Shown here: positions 57,343 to 64,000 of the stretch, piece after piece
How positions within the stretch are numbered: the stretch's first letter is position 1
How the letters are laid out: each line of letters opens with the position of its first letter
Assembly (NCBI RefSeq): GCF_002176815.1
Contig: NZ_CP021648.1
Coordinates: forward strand, 3,356,001 to 3,420,000
Origin: Acidovorax sp. T1
Lineage (GTDB): Bacteria > Pseudomonadota > Gammaproteobacteria > Burkholderiales > Burkholderiaceae_C
Length of the DNA: 64,000 nucleotides
Direction: 5' to 3'
The notes under the pieces: generated by a model
Databases searched by the model: none
Told to the model about the DNA's origin: nothing
The model's input: the letters and a program-made list of their open reading frames with translations, nothing else
Program-made: the position numbers and the translations under genes

Positions 57343-58233
57343 TTACAGAATCTCGGTGAGCATGCGCGCCACGCCCTGCTGCCAGTGGGGCAGCGTGAGG
57401 CCGAAGGTGGCTTGCAGCTTTTGCGTGTCAAGCCGCGAGTTGTGCGGGCGCCTGGCCGGCGTGGGGAAGGCGCTGGTGGGCACGGGCGCCACATCAATTG
57501 CTTTTATTTTGATAGCTGCCTGCGCTTGCTGCGCCTTGGCTATCACGTATTTTGCATACATATGCCAGTTGGTCTCGCCACCGGCCACCAGGTGGTACAG
57601 GCCGGCATCCTGAGGGCGGGCCTGCAGTTGCCGAAGGGCGTGCGCGGTGACGTCGGCCAGCAGGTCGGCGCCAGTAGGTGCGCCCCACTGGTCGTCGATG
57701 ACAGTGAGACGCTCGCGCTCTTGCGCGAGGCGCAGCATGGTCTTGGCGAAGTTGCCGCCGCGTGCGGCATACACCCAGCTGGTGCGCAGGATGAGGTGTT
57801 TGGCACCCGACTGCTGGATGAGTTGCTCGCCCTCCCACTTGGTGCGGCCATAGACGCTGAGCGGCGCGGGGGCATCGGTTTCGACCCAGGGGCGGCTGCC
57901 GCTGCCGTCAAAGACGTAGTCGGTGCTGTAGTGCACCATCCAGGCCCCCAGGCGCGCAGCCTCTTCGGCCAGCACGCCCGGCGCGGTGGCGTTGAGGGTG
58001 CGGGCAAAGTCGGGTTCGCTTTCGGCCTTGTCCACGGCAGTGTGGGCGGCGGCATTGACGATGATGCCGGGGCGCAGCGCGCGCACCGTGTCGGCAAGGC
58101 CTGCGGGGTTGCTGAAATCGCCACAGTGCTCGGTGCTGTCGAAGTCCAGCGCGGTCACGTTGCCCAGCACCGAGAGGCTGCGCTGCAGCTCCCAGCCGAC
58201 CTGGCCGCCTTTGCCAAAGAGAAGGATGTTCAT
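57343..58233 (-). CDS. rfbD: dTDP-4-dehydrorhamnose reductase
   Basis: A 296-residue SDR reductase, last step to dTDP-L-rhamnose. Motifs: [18 protein letters not shown] (NAD(P)H), [26 protein letters not shown] and [12 protein letters not shown] with Tyr-Lys catalytic pair, [18 protein letters not shown], and [20 protein letters not shown] near the end. Around residues 230-245 ([17 protein letters not shown]) a few extra residues come from an interspersed ATAGCT-type repeat. ATG at 58233 overlaps the rfbB stop (ATGA). Confidence 0.97.
   Translation of the reverse strand: MNILLFGKGGQVGWELQRSLSVLGNVTALDFDSTEHCGDFSNPAGLADTVRALRPGIIVNAAAHTAVDKAESEPDFARTLNATAPGVLAEEAARLGAWMVHYSTDYVFDGSGSRPWVETDAPAPLSVYGRTKWEGEQLIQQSGAKHLILRTSWVYAARGGNFAKTMLRLAQERERLTVIDDQWGAPTGADLLADVTAHALRQLQARPQDAGLYHLVAGGETNWHMYAKYVIAKAQQAQAAIKIKAIDVAPVPTSAFPTPARRPHNSRLDTQKLQATFGLTLPHWQQGVARMLTEIL
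57500..57550. repeat. Interspersed ATAGCT-type repeat, copy 6 (inside rfbD)
   Basis: Plus strand TTTTATTTTGATAGCTGCCT, then GCGCTTGCTGCGCCTTGGCT; it matches the first half of the family (T-run, ATAGCTGC, GCGCTTGC). It is read in frame as part of rfbD. Confidence 0.65.
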
Positions 58234-59303
58234 GCGCTGGCGCCCGCGTCCTGATACTGCGTCTGCACCCACTCGCGGTAAGCGCCGGTCTGCACGTTGG
58301 CCACCCAGTTGGCATTGTCGAGGTACCACTGCACGGTCTTGCGGATGCCGGTGTCAAAGGTCTCGGCAGGTTTCCAGCCCAGTTCGCGCTCGATCTTGCG
58401 GGCGTCGATGGCGTAGCGGCGGTCGTGGCCGGGGCGGTCTTTCACGTAGGTGATCTGGGTGCGGTAGCTTTGCCCGTCGGCGCGGGGGCGCAGCTCGTCG
58501 AGCAGGGCGCACACGGTGTTGACGATGTCGATGTTGGGCTTTTCATTCCAGCCACCGACGTTGTAGGTCTCGCCCAGCCGGCCCGCCTGCAGCACACGGC
58601 GGATGGCGCTGCAGTGGTCGCGCACGTAGAGCCAGTCGCGCACCTGCATGCCGTCGCCATACACCGGCAAGGGCTTGCCCGCGAGCGCGTTGACGATCAT
58701 GAGCGGGATGAGTTTTTCCGGGAAGTGCAGCGGGCCGTAGTTGTTGCTGCAGTTGGTGGTGAGCACGGGCAGGCCGTAGGTGTGGTGCCAGGCGCGCACG
58801 AGGTGGTCGCTGGCGGCCTTGCTGGCCGAGTACGGGCTGTTGGGTTCGTAGCAGTGCGCTTCGGTGAAGGCCGGCGCATCGGCCGTGAGGGTGCCATAGA
58901 CCTCGTCGGTGCTCACATGCAGGAACTTGAATGCTTCTTTATTGATAGCTGACAGCGCTTGCCAGTAGTGCCTCACAGCCTCCAACAGCCTGAAAGTGCC
59001 CAGCACGTTGGTCTGGATGAAGTCTTCGGGGCCGTGGATGGAACGGTCCACATGCGATTCGGCGGCAAAGTTCACCACGGCGCGCGGCTGGTGCTGGGCC
59101 AGCAGGCGGGACACCAGCGCGGTGTCGCCAATGTCGCCCTGCACGAACACATGGCGCGCATCGCCTTGCAGGCTTTCCAGATTGTGCAGGTTGCCCGCGT
59201 AGGTCAGTTTGTCGAGATTGAGCACCGGCTCGTCGCAGGTGGCGAGCCAGTCAAGAACGAAGTTGGCGCCGATGAAGCCGGCACCGCCGGTGACAAGAAT
59301 CAT
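58230..59303 (-). CDS. rfbB: dTDP-glucose 4,6-dehydratase
   Basis: A 357-residue SDR enzyme producing dTDP-4-keto-6-deoxyglucose, the branch point to rhamnose and, by inference, Qui4NAc. Motifs: [48 protein letters not shown] (catalytic Asp-Glu pair), [20 protein letters not shown] (Tyr-xxx-Lys), and [20 protein letters not shown]. Length is normal. It is the first gene of the minus-strand O-antigen operon. Near residues 115-130 the sequence [18 protein letters not shown] is partly encoded by an ATAGCT-type repeat. Confidence 0.98.
   Translation of the reverse strand: MILVTGGAGFIGANFVLDWLATCDEPVLNLDKLTYAGNLHNLESLQGDARHVFVQGDIGDTALVSRLLAQHQPRAVVNFAAESHVDRSIHGPEDFIQTNVLGTFRLLEAVRHYWQALSAINKEAFKFLHVSTDEVYGTLTADAPAFTEAHCYEPNSPYSASKAASDHLVRAWHHTYGLPVLTTNCSNNYGPLHFPEKLIPLMIVNALAGKPLPVYGDGMQVRDWLYVRDHCSAIRRVLQAGRLGETYNVGGWNEKPNIDIVNTVCALLDELRPRADGQSYRTQITYVKDRPGHDRRYAIDARKIERELGWKPAETFDTGIRKTVQWYLDNANWVANVQTGAYREWVQTQYQDAGASA
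58931..58985. repeat. Interspersed ATAGCT-type repeat, copy 7 (inside rfbB)
   Basis: Plus strand TTTATTGATAGCTGACAGCG then CTTGCCAGTAGTGCC. The T-run, ATAGCTG and AGCGCTTGCC words match the family; the second half is degenerate. The reading frame and length of RfbB are preserved. Confidence 0.55.
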
Positions 59304-59438
59304 GAAGTGACCCGAGAAGACTGCCTGGTGGCAAAACCCTGGATTATCCCATCCACTCCTGGCACGCACGTAACCAGGCGCTGCACAGGGTGCGGCGCTT
59401 GCCGCGCCCTGTCACCGGGCGTCATCCTCTACACTTTT

Positions 59439-59456
59439 AGAGCGTATTTACGCTCT
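59439..59456. promoter_or_regulatory. Inverted repeat AGAGCGTA-TT-TACGCTCT
   Basis: A perfect 8-base inverted repeat with a 2-base centre in the 352-base gap between rfbB and the phasin gene. It lies about 135 bases upstream of rfbB and 200 upstream of the phasin gene. It may be an operator for one of the divergent transcripts. Confidence 0.45.
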
Positions 59457-59520
59457 TAGGAGCACACGCCTGCACCTGCAGCCCCGTGCGGCGTAAAGTG
59501 CAATTTTGTGCCAGCGGCAA

Positions 59521-59613
59521 GGGATGACCTGCATCACCCTCGCGCGCCGGTGGCAGTGCGGATCGCCCGAGGCCGCGCTGCCACCGGCCGCAGGGATTCA
59601 TGCAGGTCATCCC
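59521..59613. repeat. Long nested hairpin, 93 bases
   Basis: Outer arms GGGATGACCTGCAT and ATGCAGGTCATCCC are perfect complements; inner arms CCGGTGGCAGTGCGG (59547-59561) and CCGCGCTGCCACCGG (59573-59587) have one mismatch. The element takes up most of the leader region before the phasin gene. A piece of one arm recurs at 43789-43808, so it belongs to a dispersed family. Confidence 0.75.
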
Positions 59614-59655
59614 AGGGGCCCCTGGCAACCCACTCACACCCTTAGCGGAGGTTCC

Positions 59656-60243
59656 ATGGTCAAGAAAGTGCAAAAGATCAGCAACGACAAGAAAAAGAGC
59701 GACGCCCAACTGTCCAGCACCGTCAAGGATTCGGCGCAGCAGATCTGGCTGGCTGGGCTGGGGGCTTTTTCGAAGGCGCAGGAAGAAGGCGGCAAGGTGT
59801 TTGAAGCGCTGGTCAAGGAAGGCCTGACCATCCAGCGCAAGACGCAGGCCGTGGCCGAAGAGAAGCTTTCCGAAGCCACCAGCCGCGTGACCACCATGGC
59901 CAGCGACATCGGCTCCAAAGCCCAGGGCCAGTGGGACAAACTGGAGAACATCTTTGAAGAGCGCGTGGCCAAGGCTCTTGGCAAGCTGGGCGTGCCTTCG
60001 GCCCGGGATATCGAGGCCCTTCATGCACGCATCGAGGCACTGGCCAAGGGGGCAGGCAAATCCGCCCCCGCAAAGACCGCCGCGAAGCCGGTTGCCAAGG
60101 CGGCCACCCAAGCCAAACCCGTCAAGCAGGTGGCAACCAAGGCCGCCGCGAAAGCCACGTCCGCCAGGAAGGCTGCGGCAAAACCCCGCGCTGCCGCCAC
60201 CCCCAAGGCAACCGCTGCACCGGACGCATCTTCTGCCACCTGA
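59656..60243 (+). CDS. Phasin / polyhydroxyalkanoate granule-associated protein
   Basis: A 195-residue PhaF/PhaI-type protein. Residues 20-130 are the phasin domain: STVKDSAQQIWLAGLGAFSK, AQEEGGKVFEALVKEGLTIQ, then a long amphipathic coiled coil to RIEALAKGAG. Residues 130-195 are a histone H1-like Lys/Ala/Pro tail (AAKPVAKAATQAKPVKQVAT and onward) that binds DNA in PhaF relatives. It would coat PHA granules and help segregate them with the nucleoid. GGAGG lies 7 bases before the ATG at 59656. A strong terminator follows. Confidence 0.92.
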   Translation: MVKKVQKISNDKKKSDAQLSSTVKDSAQQIWLAGLGAFSKAQEEGGKVFEALVKEGLTIQRKTQAVAEEKLSEATSRVTTMASDIGSKAQGQWDKLENIFEERVAKALGKLGVPSARDIEALHARIEALAKGAGKSAPAKTAAKPVAKAATQAKPVKQVATKAAAKATSARKAAAKPRAAATPKATAAPDASSAT

Positions 60244-60290
60244 ACCCTTCATGCGCCCCGTGCGCACGCCGGGGCCCGGCATCTGGATGG

Positions 60291-60327
60291 AAGCGACTGA
60301 CACGCCCCTGCGTGCAGTCGCTTTTTT
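60291..60327 (+). terminator. Rho-independent terminator after the phasin gene
   Basis: AAGCGACTG / CAGTCGCTT with an inner CACG / CGTG extension, loop CCCCTG, followed by TTTTTT. A 13-base stem with one bulge. It separates the phasin gene from the TetR gene. Confidence 0.92.
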
Positions 60328-60483
60328 CTTGCCCTCACATTGCGCCACCGCAGCACCGCGAAAGGACGCATGCGCCCGCAGGCCGCACCGGCGCTGCACT
60401 CCGATGCTGCATTGCAGCAAAAAAGCTGGGGTAGAGTAGCCATGAGAGCGCAAGAAACAACGACATGAAGGGGGCACGCATCC

Positions 60484-61146
60484 ATGGTGAAGAAAGCGCC
60501 GCGCCGCACTGCCGAACGCATCCTGGAAGTCTCCCTGGACCTGTTCAACCGGTTTGGCGAGCCCAACGTTTCCACCACGCTCATCTCGGCCGAGCTGCGC
60601 ATCAGCCCCGGCAACCTCTACTACCACTACCCGGCCAAGGACGAGCTCATCAATGCGCTGTTTGACCGGTATGAACACGCGCTGAACGCCCTGCTCGGCG
60701 CCAGCGACAACGTGCGCAACGTGGAAGACGCCTGGTTCTTCACGCACACGCTGTTTGAAATCATCTGGCAATACCGCTTCCTGTACCGTGACCTCAATGA
60801 CTTGCTGTCCAAGAACCGTCGCCTGGAAACGCATTTCCAGACCATCCTGAAAAACAAGATCCGCGCGGTGCGGGCCATGCTCGATCGCATGGGCCGCGCA
60901 GGCGCCTTGCGCATCGATGCCCACGACCAGGAGACCACCGCCACCAGCATGGTGGTGGTGCTGACCTACTGGCTCAGCTTTGAATACGTGCGGGACCCGC
61001 GCCGTGCACTGGAGCCCGAGAGCACCCACACAGCACTGCAGCGGGGAGCGCACCATGTGCTGCACCTGCTCATGCCATACCTTGAAGACGAACAGCGGGT
61101 GCATCTGCAAAGCATCGCGGGCGCCCACGCACCGGCGATCGGCTGA
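60484..61146 (+). CDS. TetR-family regulator
   Basis: A 220-residue regulator. HTH domain about 10-55: RTAERILEVSLDLFNRFGEP, STTLISAELRISPGNLYYHY, PAKDELINALFDRYE. The C-terminal domain is helical with aromatic pockets (FFTHTLFEIIWQYRFLYRDL). It lies downstream of the phasin terminator and 37 bases before a TPR-like gene, with which it may be co-transcribed. Its target is unknown; the granule protein is one candidate given proximity. Confidence 0.9.
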   Translation: MVKKAPRRTAERILEVSLDLFNRFGEPNVSTTLISAELRISPGNLYYHYPAKDELINALFDRYEHALNALLGASDNVRNVEDAWFFTHTLFEIIWQYRFLYRDLNDLLSKNRRLETHFQTILKNKIRAVRAMLDRMGRAGALRIDAHDQETTATSMVVVLTYWLSFEYVRDPRRALEPESTHTALQRGAHHVLHLLMPYLEDEQRVHLQSIAGAHAPAIG

Positions 61147-61183
61147 CCACCATGGCCCACCCATAAAACCCAGGAGACGCACC

Positions 61184-61960
61184 ATGGCCCATTGGACCCC
61201 TTTCCCCCACGCTGGTGACTACCGGTTTGATGCGGCCAGCGTCAGGCAGCAGTGGAGCCGGCTGCACGCTGGCGACGCCGAGCCCTGCCCCCAGGATGCC
61301 GCCGTGCTGCAGGCCTGGGCACTTTTTCACAACGGCGAATTCGAGCAAGCGACGGCGGCGGGCCTCAGCGCAGGCGGGCCTGGCATCACGGTGGCCAACA
61401 AGGCCACCGCGATCTACGCCAACTACCTTGAGCCCAGGGAGAAGACGCGCCTTGATCTGTTCATGCAGGTGGCCGTGCGCGCCGAGGCCCAGGCGGCACA
61501 AGAGCCCGGGAACGCCAGCGCCTGGTACTGGCATGCCTACGGCCTGGGCCGCTACAGCCAGGGCATCAGCGTGGCCAAGGCGCTGGCGCAGGGGCTGAGC
61601 AGCAAGGTCAGGAACGCGCTGGAAAAAGCGGTGGACCTGTCACCCCGGCATGCCGATGCCCGCATTGCGCTGGGCACTTTTCACGCAGAGGTGATCGACA
61701 AGGTGGGCGCGCTGATTGGCGGGATGACCTATGGCGTCAAGAAAGAAAAGGGCCTGCAGCTGTTTCGCGAAGCCTTGCGGATCCACCCAGGCTCTGCCAT
61801 TGGCCTGATCGAATATGCCAATGCACTGGTGATGCTGGAAGGCGACCCCAAGATGCAGGAAGCCACGCAACTCTATGAAAAGGCCGCGGCCATCGAACCC
61901 CTGGATGCGAGAGAGCGCCTCGACGTGGAAATGGCGCGCATCGAACTGCAGGAAGACTGA
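61184..61960 (+). CDS. TPR-like helical repeat protein
   Basis: A 258-residue soluble protein built from helical pairs resembling tetratricopeptide repeats: AVLQAWALFHNGEFEQATAA, ALEKAVDLSPRHADARIALG, LFREALRIHPGSAIGLIEYA, ATQLYEKAAAIEPLDARERL. No signal peptide or enzyme motif. AGGAG stands 8 bases before the ATG at 61184. It follows the TetR gene closely. The function is unknown; a scaffold role is typical of such folds. Confidence 0.82.
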   Translation: MAHWTPFPHAGDYRFDAASVRQQWSRLHAGDAEPCPQDAAVLQAWALFHNGEFEQATAAGLSAGGPGITVANKATAIYANYLEPREKTRLDLFMQVAVRAEAQAAQEPGNASAWYWHAYGLGRYSQGISVAKALAQGLSSKVRNALEKAVDLSPRHADARIALGTFHAEVIDKVGALIGGMTYGVKKEKGLQLFREALRIHPGSAIGLIEYANALVMLEGDPKMQEATQLYEKAAAIEPLDARERLDVEMARIELQED

Positions 61961-62094
61961 GCCCAAAAACGGCAGTTGACCGCTGCGTAAGCTTTGCCAA
62001 GCTGCATGAAATCAACGGTTGATGGCTCCGATGGGGTTCACCCCCTGGGTGAGAGCGCTATGCACCCCCCTTACCGCTGCACGGGCGCCCCGGT

Positions 62095-62859
62095 TCAGCC
62101 GAAACGCCGCGCGGCGATCTCCAGCAGGCCGTCAAAAATGAGGTTGTCCACCAGCTCGAACGGGCGCGTCATGCTGGGCGCCATCTTCCAGCCGGCGCCA
62201 CCGGTCATCACGCAGGCAGGCTCGGTGCCGCAGTGGGCCATCACATGCTGCACCATGCGCTCGACCGCACCGGCAATCGCGTAGGTGCCGCCACTGGTCA
62301 GTGCATCGCTGGTGTTGGTGGGAAAAAGGCGCACCTCGCCCGTGGGCACATGCAGGCCGGCGGTGCCGGCCTCCAGGGCGCGCAGCATGATGCCGTGGCC
62401 CGGCAGGATCAGCCCGCCCAGAAACCGCCCGTCCGCATCCAGGCATTCCACGGTGACCGCCGTGCCCACCATCACCACCACGATCGGGCGCGCAGGGCCT
62501 TTTGCCAGCACATGGTGGCGGGCGCCGATCATGGCCACCCAGCGGTCCGAGCCCAGGCGCGAGGGGTGGTCGTAGCCGTTGACCACGCCCGCCTCTTGCG
62601 CCGACGACACCACCCACTGCGCCGGCACATCCCACAGTTCCATCTGGTCTTGCACGCGGCGCTTGACGGCGTCGCCCGCCACCACGCAACCCAGCATTCT
62701 GGATGGCACCGGCAGGTTGGCCCAGGAGCCTTCGGCCAGGCGGTCGATGTTGTCCAGAAATTCGGCACCATGCGCCAGCAAGGCTGCGCCCGGGCGGTGA
62801 GCGTCGTACAACGCCCATTTGAGACGCGTGTTGCCGACGTCGATGGCCAGAAATGTCAT
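62095..62859 (-). CDS. coaX: Type III pantothenate kinase
   Basis: A 254-residue ASKHA-fold kinase, first step of coenzyme A synthesis. Motifs: [20 protein letters not shown] (phosphate-1), [32 protein letters not shown] (phosphate-2 and catalytic Asp region), [25 protein letters not shown] (adenosine). No other CoA genes are near. Adjacent biotin ligase, common in Burkholderiales, is not in view. The 134-base gap upstream on the left holds no gene. Confidence 0.96.
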   Translation of the reverse strand: MTFLAIDVGNTRLKWALYDAHRPGAALLAHGAEFLDNIDRLAEGSWANLPVPSRMLGCVVAGDAVKRRVQDQMELWDVPAQWVVSSAQEAGVVNGYDHPSRLGSDRWVAMIGARHHVLAKGPARPIVVVMVGTAVTVECLDADGRFLGGLILPGHGIMLRALEAGTAGLHVPTGEVRLFPTNTSDALTSGGTYAIAGAVERMVQHVMAHCGTEPACVMTGGAGWKMAPSMTRPFELVDNLIFDGLLEIAARRFG

Positions 62860-62969
62860 GCGGCGGATTATCCCGAGTTTTCACGCGGGCCCGTTCGCAT
62901 GCCGCAAAGGCGCGTGACAAGCCCCCCAGCCGAAGCGGCGCTGGGGCCCCGCCAATCACAGCGCGGCGT

Positions 62970-64000
62970 TCACCCCTGCCGCCACGGCAACCCCTGCCGG
63001 CGCCAGCCGCCTTTTTTGCCGCGCTGCGCATGGCTGTCGGGGTCGCCCTCGAAGCCTTCGAGGATGTTGTAGGCGGTGATGCCCAGCTCGGTGGCGCGGC
63101 GCGCGGCGGCAATCGAGCGCACACCGCTGCGGCACAGCAGCACGGCGCGGCCGCCTTCGGGCACGGCGGCGCGCAGCTGGGCGTCGAAGTTGGCATTCAT
63201 CGCCATGCCGGGCCATTGCTTCCAGGCCACGGCAATGGCGCCGGGCACCTGCCCCACCCATTCGCGCTCGGCATCGCTGCGCACGTCGATCAGCACGGCC
63301 TGGCCGTCTTGCACCCATCGCCAGGCCAGCTGCGCCGGCACATCGCCCGCATAGCCCTCGGCCGCGCGCGGCGCCTGCAGGCTGGCGCCATCGGCGTCGT
63401 GCCGCAGGCCCGAGTGCAGGTTGGCCGGCACCGCCTCGTCGATGCGGCGCGGGCGCGGCAGCTGCAGCGACTCCATCAGCGCCACAAACTCTTCCTGGCT
63501 GCGGCCGGCCACGCGGGCGTTACCGGCCTTTTCGGCACCGATGGTGGAATGGCTGCGCCCGTTGTAATCGTGGCCGGGCCAGACGGTGGTGCCCTCGGGC
63601 AGGGCAAACAGCACACCGGTGATGCTGCGATACAGGTCGGCCGCGCTGCCCGACTGGAAATCCGTGCGGCCGCAGCCGTTGATGAGCAAGGTGTCGCCGG
63701 TAAAGACATGGTCGCGCCACAGGAACGACATGCTGCCCGCCGTGTGGCCGGGCGTGTGCAGGGCGCGCAGGGTTTCGCCGCCAAAGGCCAGCGTTTCACC
63801 GTCTTGCAATTGCACCGCCGCCGTGCCAATGCCGCAGCCCGCGGGCACCGCCGTGCGCGCCCCGGTGTGCTCGGCCAGGCGGCCCGCGCTGGTGATGTGG
63901 TCGGCATGCGCGTGGGTCTCCACGGCCCAGCGCAGCGTGAGCTGGTGCGACTGCAGCACAGCCAGGTCGCGCTCCAGCTGCTCGTCCACCGGGTCGATGA
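62970..64000 (-). CDS. MBL-fold hydrolase with rhodanese domain (5' end outside window)
   Basis: The visible 340 residues comprise a metallo-beta-lactamase domain then a rhodanese domain. MBL: metal site THAHADHITSAGRLAEHTG, HTPGHTAGSMSFL, FTGDTLLINGCGRTDFQSG, WPGHDYNGR, as in persulfide dioxygenase (ETHE1)-like enzymes. Rhodanese (about 225-335): VLIDVRSDAEREWVGQVPGA and active-site Cys in VLLCRSGVRS. Frame continues past the window edge (IDPVDEQLERDL), so a few dozen residues are missing. Likely role: oxidation of glutathione persulfide with sulfur transfer. The neighbours give no extra clue. Confidence 0.92.
   Translation of the reverse strand, partial: IDPVDEQLERDLAVLQSHQLTLRWAVETHAHADHITSAGRLAEHTGARTAVPAGCGIGTAAVQLQDGETLAFGGETLRALHTPGHTAGSMSFLWRDHVFTGDTLLINGCGRTDFQSGSAADLYRSITGVLFALPEGTTVWPGHDYNGRSHSTIGAEKAGNARVAGRSQEEFVALMESLQLPRPRRIDEAVPANLHSGLRHDADGASLQAPRAAEGYAGDVPAQLAWRWVQDGQAVLIDVRSDAEREWVGQVPGAIAVAWKQWPGMAMNANFDAQLRAAVPEGGRAVLLCRSGVRSIAAARRATELGITAYNILEGFEGDPDSHAQRGKKGGWRRQGLPWRQG

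Noticed and set aside
59437..61185. 582-codon minus-strand open frame
   Set aside because: Lies opposite phasin and TetR genes, both of which have clear families, ribosome-binding sites and a terminator.

Overview
The window is GC-rich chromosomal DNA, most likely from a member of the Comamonadaceae (Acidovorax-like Burkholderiales). This rests on codon and base use, slmA lying near argB, a phasin gene for polyhydroxyalkanoate granules, and short interspersed repeats that I recall from that family but could not check. Nearly every gene is on the minus strand; only a three-gene block at 59.6-62.0 kb is on the plus strand. No tRNA, rRNA, CRISPR array or prophage was seen.

Layout. 0-5 kb: a fatty-acid beta-oxidation operon (TetR regulator, acyl-CoA dehydrogenase, DUF2147 protein, 3-hydroxyacyl-CoA dehydrogenase cut by the window edge) with a 32-bp operator at the regulator's start codon. 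5-9.2 kb: slmA, a TctE/TctD-like two-component pair, argB. 9.3-22.8 kb: a long, tightly coupled minus-strand block. In transcription order it holds a trypsin-like protease with a Calx-beta domain, a small protein that looks like the front half of a TnpB nuclease without its RuvC domain, two tandem type I secretion ABC ATPases, HlyD, TolC, then envelope glycan genes (GT2, WecA/WbpL-like initiator, SMR-type flippase, polyprenyl-phosphate GT2, GT-C membrane transferase). 23-30 kb: an accessory island with three toxin-antitoxin modules, one intact and at least two broken REP-associated tyrosine transposase (RAYT) genes, REP-like sequences and a boundary motif repeated six times. 30-33 kb: an 898-residue, acidic, cysteine-free RTX/S-layer-like protein, probably the main cargo of the secretion system, with a hairpin in its leader and a terminator behind it.

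33-41 kb: an acyltransferase, a glycosyltransferase, and an operon of TonB-dependent receptor, periplasmic binding protein, hybrid histidine kinase and LuxR-type regulator. 41-59.3 kb: an O-antigen cluster of the ABC-transporter (Wzm/Wzt) type. It makes dTDP-L-rhamnose (rfbBDAC) and, by inference, dTDP-Qui4NAc (VioA- and VioB-like enzymes). It carries several rhamnosyltransferase-like enzymes, a three-domain glycosyltransferase with a variable-number tandem repeat in its linker, and a Wzt fused to another glycosyltransferase. 59.6-64 kb: phasin, TetR regulator, TPR-like protein, type III pantothenate kinase, and a metallo-beta-lactamase/rhodanese protein cut by the window edge.

How it fits together: S-layer-like protein, its probable type I exporter, a co-encoded secreted protease and the O-antigen genes lie within about 50 kb. 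This recalls Caulobacter, where the S-layer is secreted by a type I system and anchored on O-antigen. The most unusual single item is the RuvC-less TnpB-like protein translationally coupled to the secretion genes. The most unusual pattern is a family of short repeats inserted into coding sequences, in one case supplying a gene's ribosome-binding site, start codon and most of its signal peptide.
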